Part shown: positions 9,410-18,396 of the stretch, one piece after another | Layout of the letters: every line of letters starts with the position of its first letter | Position numbering within the stretch: position 1 is the first letter of the stretch | From: Paulinella micropora | Taxonomy: Eukaryota; Cercozoa; Imbricatea; Euglyphida | Assembly: GCA_009731375.1 (NCBI GenBank) | Contig: BJOX01000291.1 | Location: forward strand, 183,477-224,596 | Direction: 5' to 3' | Length of the DNA stretch: 41,120 nucleotides | The notes under the pieces: generated by a model | Told to the model about the DNA's origin: nothing | The model's input: only the letters and a program-made list of their open reading frames with translations | Database searches by the model: none | Made by a program: the position numbers and the translations under genes

Positions 9410-9429
9410 CTGCAAGGAAGGAGAGGAGG

Positions 9430-10140
<711 letters not shown>

Positions 10141-10931
10141 AAAGAAAAAGGATGAAAGAAAAAGGTTGAAAAAAATGAAAGAAAAAGCAAGAAAGAAAGA
10201 AAGAAAGACAGTCAGAACGGGATAAAGACAGACAGACAGACAGAACACAAAGACCAAACAGTACAGACAGAACAGACAGAACAGACAGAACAGACAGAAC
10301 AGAAAGTACAGACAGAACAGACAGACAGAACAGACAGTACAGACAGTACAGACAGTACAGGCAGAACAGACAGAACAAAAAGAAGAAAAGAACAAAAAGA
10401 ACAAAAAGAACAAAAAGAACAAAAAAGAACACACAAACAGAACAAACAGAACAAACAGAACAAACAGAACAAACAGAACAAACAGAATAAGCAGAACAAA
10501 CAGAACAAACAGACAGCAAACAGAACAGAGCAAACAGAACAAACAGACAAACGAAAAGTTGACGAACAGAAAGACAGACAAACAGACAGACAAGACAGGC
10601 AGGCAGGCAGGCAGGCAGGCTGACAGGCTGACAGACAGACAGGCAGACAGACAGACCGACCAGATAGACAGACAGACCGACAGACAGACAGACAGACACA
10701 GACAGACACAGACAGACAGACACAGACAGACACAGACAGACAGACAGACAGACAGACACAGACACGACAAGTACGACAGACTCAGACACAGACACGACAG
10801 ACAGATAGACAGACCGACAGATAGACAGATAGACAGACAGAGAGACAGACAGACAGACAGACACAGACACAGACACAGACACAGACAGACAGACACAGAC
10901 AGACAGACACAGACCGACAGACCGACAGACC

Positions 10932-10983
<52 letters not shown>

Positions 10984-11098
10984 CAGACAGACAGACAGAC
11001 ACAGACAGGCAGACAGACAGACAGACAGACACACACACACACAGACAGACAGACAGACTACTGACAGACAGACAGGCAGACAGGCAGACAGACAGCCC
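10141..11098. repeat. (CAGA)n / ACAAACAGA repeat tract
   Basis: Almost 1 kb of CAGA-type repeats grading through AACAGA, AACAAACAG, CAGGCAGG and CACAGACA variants. Long frames ([16 protein letters not shown]) come from the repeat. Confidence 0.95.
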
Positions 11099-11436
11099 TG
11101 GGTACCAGTTACTTCCCGCTCCCGGTTTTAAATTGCTGTTCTGAAAAAGGAATTTCTTCACCACGCTTCTACATCTCATTTCACTGTTGGATTTCACTAG
11201 CATTACAGGGAAATCGGTGATTCTTGTTTGAATTCAAACATGCCAAAGATCTCCAATCATAGGCTCAAAGATCTCCAATCATAGGGGAATATGAAAACGG
11301 ATAAGTAGCTCGTTTTGTTATTTGTTCCACAGCTTACTTTGGATTTCAAACAATTGCTACTTTGCTTTGCAAATATTTCAGTAGTTAGGAATTCTATGAA
11401 TATACCGCTACGAACCGACTATGTCTGTCGTTAAAT
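11099..11436. other. Unassigned unique sequence
   Basis: AT-rich sequence with one short tandem duplication (aaagatctccaatcatag twice, about 11246-11284). No gene seen. Confidence 0.5.
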
Positions 11437-11841
11437 TTGCCGTTTTTAGATTGTCAGGATAAGCTGGACATTGCAGGCTTCCAAGTCGAATCAAGCCGTC
11501 GTCGTAGGACCCAACAGATGGATGAACTGGACGATCTGGACGAGTCCTATCCATTCTGTCCAAGATGTGGCGATGTAGAAAACCAGATCCGCAAAGGTGT
11601 GAACGTGTCTGGGATTTATTTGTTGCTGACGCAGGATTCTGAAAAATGTATGGGTGTACAGGGTACGACGAGTGGTTCAAGCAACGGTGGAAATGCAAAG
11701 CCTGTGGTCGCTGGTGGACTGAAGGTGCCAAACAAAAAAGATGGTTACCAAAAGCCAAAGTGGAGGAATGACGACGGGACTTCCAGTTTTACGTTTCATA
11801 TAAGGTTCCGTTCTAGCTTTTCCCGATACATCATCCCGTAG
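11437..11841 (+). pseudogene. Zinc-ribbon-like fragment (broken or spliced)
   Basis: The frame reads LDDLDESYPFCPRCGDVEN. A second Cys pair (RWKCKACGRWWTEGAKQK) lies at about 11685-11740 in a different frame. Together CPRCG...KCKACGRWW looks like a zinc ribbon of the kind found at transposase N-termini, but the pairs are split by a frame change. A 50-bp segment with GTGTGA...GACGCAG ends (about 11598-11637) could be an intron, but removing it does not restore the second frame because a TGA intervenes. The function is unknown and a decayed gene is the simplest reading. Confidence 0.35.
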
Positions 11842-11879
11842 CATCGACATGTGTGATCAGTAAAATTTGCTCAATAAAA

Positions 11880-11883
11880 ATGT

Positions 11884-11916
<33 letters not shown>

Positions 11917-12179
11917 TGCTTTACTCTTTTTGTTTGTTTGTTTGTTTTTTTCTCCTAAAAGCATTTGACGTCAGGTGTCTCCTTCCTTTCCCTTCTTCGT
12001 TCCTTGCTTCCTTCCTTGCTTGCTTGCCCTTGCTTGCTTCCTTGCTTGCTTCCTTGCTTGCTTGCTTCCTTCCTTCCTTCCTTCCTTTCTTTCTTTCTTT
12101 CTTTCCTTCCTTCCTTCCTTCCTTCCTTCTTTCCTTCCTTCCTTCCTTCCTTCCTTGTTCCTTTCTATGTTTCTTTTTG

Positions 12180-12223
<44 letters not shown>

Positions 12224-12235
12224 TCAGTGACTCAG
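11880..12235. repeat. (TTG)n and CTTT/CTTC repeats
   Basis: TTG run at 11882-11916, then CCTT/CTTT/CTTG repeats at 11980-12225. Open frames (FLPSFLPSF) are repeat artefacts. Confidence 0.95.
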
Positions 12236-12486
12236 AGAGTTGTTATTAACTTGATACAACCAGATTTCACGGTCATTATATATATTATATGTATATATAT
12301 ATGTATGTATATATATAAAGCTTCATTTACCACTTTTACATCTCTGGCTTTGTACCACTTCTATTTTACTCTCACACTTCCCACCTATTCCTACTAGTGG
12401 CAAGGATTTATTATCAAAAGTGTTTGCAAAATTATTTTTCCAGTGGCAATCAACTTTTAATCAGTAATAGACTAAGACTTGCCACA
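12236..12486. other. Unassigned AT-rich spacer
   Basis: Short TA repeats at about 12277-12318, then unique AT-rich sequence up to the family-B remnant. No gene seen. Confidence 0.5.
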
Positions 12487-12595
12487 TTCCCCAGTTTAAG
12501 CCGGTACTGACGAGATTATACGAAGATGTAGTCTCCGGTGGTATTACTCCAAGAATTGAGATCGAGCGATCTCAAAGGAGGGGGAAGGGGTGCTA
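12487..12595 (+). mobile_element. 3' internal end of old family-B LTR element, with PPT
   Basis: From 'attcccca..aagccggtactgacgaga' onward this matches the end of the other family-B copy (39246-39354). It ends in a polypurine tract AAAGGAGGGGGAAGGGG (12574-12590), the plus-strand primer site that lies just before a 3' LTR. The rest of the old element's interior is missing upstream. Confidence 0.8.
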
Positions 12596-12888
12596 TGTAA
12601 CACCCATGTTATACTACATCGTTTTTGTAACACCCATGTTATACTACATCGTTTTTACGCTATTGATGTTTACGAGAATTCACTCGTGGAAGTGATTCCT
12701 TGTTATTTTATGTTTTATAAGATGAATTCTTATTACATTTCCGGTTTGGAACAATACTTCCGGTTTTAATGTTGTATTAGGATAAAGAGATATGGAAGGG
12801 AAGCTGGGAAGCTTAAACACCATACTGCCTTAAATCACCCTATATTTTACACTTAACTTGACCGTTCAAGTTACCGTGAGTGGGAGAG
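12596..12888 (+). mobile_element. Old family-B LTR, left half (split by a 27-kb insertion)
   Basis: Begins TGTAACACCC directly after the polypurine tract, with a 30-bp tandem duplication of the LTR start (12596-12625 / 12626-12655). It then aligns with the first 230 bp or so of the intact family-B LTRs and stops at AGAG (12885-12888). The missing right half resumes at 40056, so this LTR was the target of the insertion that follows. Confidence 0.85.
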
Positions 12889-13532
12889 TGTAACACCCAC
12901 TGTATACTACATTGTTTTTACGCTATTGGTGTTTACGGGAATTTACTCGTGGAAGTAATTCCTTGTTATTAAATGTATTTTAAGATGAATTCTTATTACA
13001 TTTCCGGCCCGGTTCTGATTAATACATCCGGTTTTAATGTTGTTTTAGGATAAGGAATATGGGAGGAAAGCTAGGAAGCTTGGATCCTATAGGACCTTAA
13101 AACCTATATAAGTCATATAACCGTTTACCGGCGTGGAGAAGGTCTTTAGGATGCAGATTACACTATTGTATAGCATCCATATTGAATAACCTCCCACATT
13201 AATAGCGTTGACCCGATCCTTCTACAACACATGTAGTAACCGTTTGAAGTTAAGGGAAAATGTCACGGAAATTCCGTGAAATTTGGCCGGCCTTTTTTCT
13301 ATGTTTTGGCATTTGTGCAGGTTACGGACGTAACGCATCGTGTCAGTTTTAAAGGGACACTCCATTTTTAGCGGTTTTTCCCTTTGGCTTGTTGGGGTTC
13401 AAACCTGACTTCCCTTTCTACTTTAGAACTTGAGTGGAGGTTAGTTCTGAATCAGTTGCCAGTGTTCAACGTTATTATTAAATTCCTTTTTATTATCGAG
13501 CTCGTAAGGGTAAGACCTCCGGTCTTAATACA
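12889..13532 (+). repeat. Family-B 5' LTR (644 bp)
   Basis: Starts TGTAAC and ends TACA. TATATAAG at 13105-13112 is a likely TATA box, which places U3 at roughly the first 240 bp. It aligns along its whole length with the 3' LTR at about 90% identity by eye, but lacks a segment of about 60 bp (present at about 39765-39830 in the 3' LTR and in the old LTR), so that loss happened in this copy. Confidence 0.9.
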
Positions 13533-13534
13533 TT

Positions 13535-13549
13535 TGGAGTCCCTATGCC
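13535..13549 (+). promoter_or_regulatory. Family-B primer-binding site (tRNA primer)
   Basis: TGGAGTCCCTATGCC begins two bases after the LTR end. A PBS starting TGG pairs with the CCA end of a tRNA. The first eight bases are the same as in family A. The tRNA cannot be named from this window. Confidence 0.6.
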
Positions 13550-13640
13550 TTTTTCGAACTCATAAAATTTGGAATTTTGGAATGACACAACAATCAGTCA
13601 CTGTTGTTGACTGTCTTGGTGAGAGTGTCAAGTAGCTTCT

Positions 13641-13878
13641 TGTAGGCATCACCCCCCGGATAGCCGGTAAAAAGTACCTTTTCCTGGTGACAGGTGCACC
13701 AGCTTGTTTTTCAGTATTATTTGTCCGGATTGGACCTGATGCCATTTTATTCCTGGTCTGTTGCCGTTTTCCTTTTTGGCTTCACTGAGCTAGTACAACG
13801 AGACATCATTCTCATTCTTGAGGACTGTGTTTGGTTGTATTACCGACTTTTTTTCGAGCTATCGTTGGGGGCATTACA
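13641..13878 (+). repeat. Family-A 5' LTR (238 bp)
   Basis: TGTAGGCATC...GGGCATTACA, with TG/CA ends. It matches the LTR at 24004-24241 except at four sites. No clear TATA box; short for a Ty3/gypsy LTR. Confidence 0.92.
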
Positions 13879-13880
13879 TT

Positions 13881-13899
13881 TGGAGTCCACATCACCAGG
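13881..13899 (+). promoter_or_regulatory. Family-A primer-binding site
   Basis: TGGAGTCCACATCACCAGG begins two bases after the LTR. The TT spacer and the TGGAGTCC core are the same as in family B, so both probably use a tRNA with the same acceptor end. Confidence 0.65.
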
Positions 13900-14664
13900 G
13901 TGATTTCTTTCTGCTTTGCCACACAGGCAACAGAGTGAATTTTCACTGACCTGTCTCACACGGGGACGTCAGACGAAAACAAATACTCCAACACAGCTCC
14001 CTCATAACTCTTTCACAAAACAAATAATTTGATTGGTCTCAAGCAGGTGTCTCGTACCCTCTAGCCCAATCAGTATCTGTGTGCTCACAAGGAGACATCA
14101 GATACAAACTCTCTGTCGTTCTTGCTGTTCTCACACAGAGACCAAGAAGAAGGAGGTGGACAGAAGAGTGAAGGAACACACACAAAACACAAACAAGCAT
14201 AGGGACAGGAGCACAACACTCTACCCTTCTAGTTTGTGCATTTATCTGCATTATCTCACACATACGTCAGAGTATTTTTGCAAATCTCTGATCGTTTTCT
14301 AAAGGTAGGTCTGAGAACCTATCCGACCGACTGTCGACTTCTCAAGGAGAGCTTTTCTAGCTTCTCTATTACTATCTGTGTGTAGGTCCAAGTGCCTCAT
14401 ACTAGATACAATATAGAAAAGAAGGAGGAGAAAGTAATCTGAGTAAGGAGAACAAGAAATCGGAGAAAGTCTCAAAGACTATTTTTCTCAAACAAAAACA
14501 AACATACAAACAGTGTTTCATAGAGGACAGGGAATCTTATCCTACCCTCTCTATTAGTTTCTCTCTTCACTAGTCAATCGAATGAAGGAGGAACAGAACA
14601 CAAACGAACAAAAACCAAACATAGGAGCTGACACTGTCCTCCTGTTGATCACTACTACGACATC
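13900..14664 (+). other. Family-A 5' untranslated leader
   Basis: About 0.77 kb between PBS and the gag ATG. It is purine-rich toward the end, with short frames only. A packaging signal is expected somewhere here but none can be pinpointed. Confidence 0.7.
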
Positions 14665-17358
14665 ATGTCGACAGAGATCGCCGAAGTGAGTGAATTCTCG
14701 GAGGCAGATCAAAGAAGAGAAGAAGAAGAAGCAGGAGGAGGAGGAGGAGGAAGAGGATTGAATGAAGGAGGAGGAGGAGGATTGAATGAAGGAGGAGGAG
14801 ATGAAGGAGTAGGAGGAGGAGTAGAAGAGGGCTGGGATGATGAAGGAAGATATGGAGGAGACGAAGATGGAGGATTTGAACAGGAAGAGATGGGAGGAGG
14901 AGGAGCATATGGTAATCCCTTACCACCTGCCTACACGGGAGGAGGAGGACGAAAAATGATCGACTTGATTTATAGTGATGGAGAGGAGATCACAGTGGAG
15001 GCACAACAGTGGGTGCAAGACCACTATGACCTCACTAAAGAAGAGTTTGATAACAAGATGGGGGGAGAGAAGGACACCTATGTGTGGATCCCTCAGGATC
15101 AAAGAAGAGAGAAAAGTCGTGCTAAAAAGGATGTCTATATCCTATTATCAAACACAGCACAGCTCCTCGGCAAACTGGTCTCTGATCCAGAAGAGAGAAA
15201 GAAGATACAGCATATCAAGTTTGGGGACACACACACCCACCTTGAATTACTCGATGCTATCTTTGGGGTGTACACTCAAACCCTGATTTGGGAACGTACA
15301 TACGGCCCACGATGTGAGGGTTACCTCCAGTACACAAACCCAAGAGCAACGGCCAGATTCCTCGCGACTGGTCAGGAGGCAGTCGATGTAACAAAAATGA
15401 AGACCAATCTGGGTTCGAAAAACTCGAGTGGCATATTTCATTTTTTTACAATGGAAATAAAGGCCTTGGAGGAGGGGAAGGCAGAGATGGAAAAAAGCAT
15501 TAAGGCAGCAGGAGAAACTCATCCTGTGATTGATGAGTTAGAGAAGACCGACAGAGTTCTGACCAAGATCAGACTGTTGATGGGTGCGTTACTGCACAAG
15601 GAGGCATGGAAGAGATGGATTCCTACCAAGGATCACTCTGTCCTTAAATCACTTAGTAACGCACCACCGGTCGCCAACAAAGCAGGTGTTGACCAATATG
15701 TGGAGAAATATAATTTTCTCAGATCTGCTTCTGAATTGGTGGCCTTTATCACTCATGCTCAAAAGCTGGTGATATCTGAGAAGAAGAAGGCGAAAGAGAA
15801 TGAGGAGTTCGAGAAGACGATGAGACTGGAAAGAATGAAAGCAAAAGTGAGTGGTGCAAAGACACACCCTCCGACATATTTGACCCCACCAGCTCCTGCC
15901 CCACCAGCCCCTGCACCCTCGGGCTCAACTACGGTGGTGGTCACAAACACGGAGAAGAAGGACAGACAGAACATCATAAATGCCTTCAAGGGGAAGAAAG
16001 GAGGAGTGGCAAGTCTCATGCTATATGCCAAGACGAGCTCAGACAAAGACTCTGATGCTTCGCTTTTGAGCAAGCTCAAAGAGATCAATGCCTGCATGAA
16101 GGCTTTTCCTTGCGACGAAACGCAGGAATACGAGGCCCTTGTTACTGTTTTTGACCAATCTCTAGTCTCGGAGGGATTTGATCTGACACAGTACAAGTTT
16201 TTGAGAAAGAAGGAGGAGATTAAGAGAAACAATGCAACAGGCCTAGACGCTCAGTGTGAACTGGCGGTGGCCACACTCATTTCATATTTTCAATCTCATG
16301 GATACCAGCATCTCTGCACTGGTACTCTCATAGGATTTGAAATCTTTGAGACAGTGGCGATGAGTTTGAGGAGTGCTGTTGGCTTGGCGGCGACCCTTAC
16401 GGAGGTAGTTTCCTCCTATGGGCTATTCTATGGCCGCAAGTCGATCATCCTCTATTTCTTTTCGGCGTTACACACAGTTAACCCGAGTAAGCTTACTCAG
16501 CTCATACAACAATGCTCGACGTTTAGCTCAGTGAAGTCCAAGAACTTCCTCGAGACACACGTGTTCGAAAATACGGTTCAAAGCGTTGCTCCGTCAGCAC
16601 TGTTTCAAGAAGTGATGAGTGCATGCTCAAACATGGACTCGCTCACGGAGGCACATACGGCACAGGCAGGCGGTGTACCTGTTGGCGCACAAGCCACGTA
16701 CACAAACAGAGTTGCCGGTTGGAAGAGACAGAGAGAGCCAGACCTGAAGACCGCATGTTGGAGGTGGTTCGCGGGCTTGCAGTGTAAGGCACAGATGGAG
16801 AACAGAGACTGCTCTTTCAATCATGATAGGCAGAACCCAACAGCAAGGGCAAATTTTCTGAGCAGGACGGAAGGCAAGGAACCGGGCCTTTTCAATATGC
16901 TTCAGATTGCCGCTGTGAACGAAGGTTGGTATGCCAATATGTGTGATGATGAGGAGTTACGAGAGGCAATCATTACCTACATGAAGAGGATGAAGGAGAA
17001 GAAGGAGGAAAGGGAGAGACAAAAGAACTTAAAGGCCTCTCAAAGAGGACGAGAAGGAGGAGCAGGAGCAGGAGGACGAGGAGGAGGAGGAGGAGGAGGA
17101 GGAGGAGGAGGAACATGGAGAGGAGCCTCGAGGTGGCAGGGAACCCCTCAGAGAGGAAGAGGAGGAGGTCGGGGATATACCCCTTATGGAGGGAGAGCTG
17201 TTCGAGCTCCAGCCCCCCCACCCAGAGGAGGAGGAGGCTCGTGGGCAAGCTCCAACCCAAATTTCGGTCGAGCTCAGGCCTACAACACTGCCTCGGAGAC
17301 CGATACGTCATCCTACCCGGACACTACTCAAGGTAATCGTTTCGAGGTGGTGGAATGA
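14665..17358 (+). CDS. gag: Family-A Gag-like protein (897 aa)
   Basis: The first ORF of the retrotransposon, starting ATGTCGACAGAG and ending at TGA 17356-17358. The N-terminal 90 residues are acidic and Gly/Glu-rich. The middle is a long helical region without a family I can name, as is usual for fast-evolving Gag. A Cys-His motif C698-x8-C707-x8-C716-x3-H720 resembles a CCCH finger rather than the CCHC knuckle normal in Ty3/gypsy Gag. A basic tail (about residues 765-880) is rich in RGG and GRGG, typical of RNA binding. The role is inferred from position: particle assembly and genome RNA binding. Continuation past the TGA would produce a Gag-protease fusion. Confidence 0.85.
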   Translation: MSTEIAEVSEFSEADQRREEEEAGGGGGGRGLNEGGGGGLNEGGGDEGVGGGVEEGWDDEGRYGGDEDGGFEQEEMGGGGAYGNPLPPAYTGGGGRKMIDLIYSDGEEITVEAQQWVQDHYDLTKEEFDNKMGGEKDTYVWIPQDQRREKSRAKKDVYILLSNTAQLLGKLVSDPEERKKIQHIKFGDTHTHLELLDAIFGVYTQTLIWERTYGPRCEGYLQYTNPRATARFLATGQEAVDVTKMKTNLGSKNSSGIFHFFTMEIKALEEGKAEMEKSIKAAGETHPVIDELEKTDRVLTKIRLLMGALLHKEAWKRWIPTKDHSVLKSLSNAPPVANKAGVDQYVEKYNFLRSASELVAFITHAQKLVISEKKKAKENEEFEKTMRLERMKAKVSGAKTHPPTYLTPPAPAPPAPAPSGSTTVVVTNTEKKDRQNIINAFKGKKGGVASLMLYAKTSSDKDSDASLLSKLKEINACMKAFPCDETQEYEALVTVFDQSLVSEGFDLTQYKFLRKKEEIKRNNATGLDAQCELAVATLISYFQSHGYQHLCTGTLIGFEIFETVAMSLRSAVGLAATLTEVVSSYGLFYGRKSIILYFFSALHTVNPSKLTQLIQQCSTFSSVKSKNFLETHVFENTVQSVAPSALFQEVMSACSNMDSLTEAHTAQAGGVPVGAQATYTNRVAGWKRQREPDLKTACWRWFAGLQCKAQMENRDCSFNHDRQNPTARANFLSRTEGKEPGLFNMLQIAAVNEGWYANMCDDEELREAIITYMKRMKEKKEERERQKNLKASQRGREGGAGAGGRGGGGGGGGGGGTWRGASRWQGTPQRGRGGGRGYTPYGGRAVRAPAPPPRGGGGSWASSNPNFGRAQAYNTASETDTSSYPDTTQGNRFEVVE

Positions 17359-18396
17359 CTGGAGGGGGAAGAAGAGAGGAAGGAGAAGACTGTGAAGTTT
17401 AACCCTAAAGTCACAGTGCTTTCTAATGCTGTTGTGCAGACTGGGCCAACGCTTCCTCTATGTGAAAACAAAGATGTGGGTACACAGAGACTGCAGCCCC
17501 AAGGTAGTCTCATACCCGTTCATACAGCACGGTTACCAATGATAACTGATGCAAATAGGAAGGCGAGACTTGCGATGGAGGCGAGGAGGCCAATGGCAGA
17601 CGTATCGCCTCGGCCAAGCAAACAACCACGAACAGACTCAATGTCTACGGTCGCGGCGGGTGGCGAGCAAAAAGACAATGTGTGTACTCAAGTACCACAA
17701 GACAATGTCGCTCAAATAGTAAACGCACCAGTACCGCAGAATAATAAAAATGTTAATGAGGTGAAGCAGGAGGAGAAGAAGGAGGAGTTGAAAAACTTAG
17801 AGACAAGACTCCAAAATTTGGAACGTAAAGTTCTTGTTCTCGCAGCCAATATACACAGGCCCGATGCTCTGTGTTATACGGAACTTTATTGTGAAACATT
17901 GAAGACAATATTAAAAGTTGGTAATGATACGATGGCGAATATTAATATTGTCGGCCGGAGGTTTTTTAATCGATACCGGGACTGGGTGGACGGAAATATG
18001 AAAAAGTCAACGGGCACTCTCAAAGGAGTGAGCAGCCGGACGGATATCACGGAAATCATCACACTGACCTTTAAATTGAAATCCGCACGAGTATACCGTA
18101 TGGACCTCTATGTCGTCCCCGGTTACCACGGGTCAATATTACTATCGTATGACCAATTGGCTACGATGGGGGCTGTGATTGATTGCGCCGCACGGCGAGT
18201 GATATATGGAGTAAAAAGAGGAGAAGAGAACGATATTGATCCCTTCAACGCTACTGACTCTTATGAGGCTTATGAGCTGAGTCTAGCGACGGATCACAAA
18301 AAGATGGCCATCGCACATGAGGCACTTGAGGTGTACGTTCACCCCCATGTCGTAAGACCGGATGAACTGTCCTGGACCGACAATTTGGGATCTTAA
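17359..18396 (+). CDS. Family-A protease region, in frame after gag TGA
   Basis: Open in the gag frame from the codon after TGA (context GAA TGA CTG GAG) to TAA at 18394. There is no ATG near the start; the first possible near-cognate start is GTG at 17392. It reads as a linker and a coiled region, then a retropepsin-like domain: NDTMANINIVGRRFF where a D-T/S-G-A loop is expected, and VVPGYHGSILLSYDQL, then GAVIDCAARRVIY, like the 'ILG.DwL...gavID....ri.l' close of Ty3/gypsy proteases. The Gly of the active-site triplet is Met here. Expression most likely needs TGA readthrough. Confidence 0.7.
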   Translation: MEGEEERKEKTVKFNPKVTVLSNAVVQTGPTLPLCENKDVGTQRLQPQGSLIPVHTARLPMITDANRKARLAMEARRPMADVSPRPSKQPRTDSMSTVAAGGEQKDNVCTQVPQDNVAQIVNAPVPQNNKNVNEVKQEEKKEELKNLETRLQNLERKVLVLAANIHRPDALCYTELYCETLKTILKVGNDTMANINIVGRRFFNRYRDWVDGNMKKSTGTLKGVSSRTDITEIITLTFKLKSARVYRMDLYVVPGYHGSILLSYDQLATMGAVIDCAARRVIYGVKRGEENDIDPFNATDSYEAYELSLATDHKKMAIAHEALEVYVHPHVVRPDELSWTDNLGS

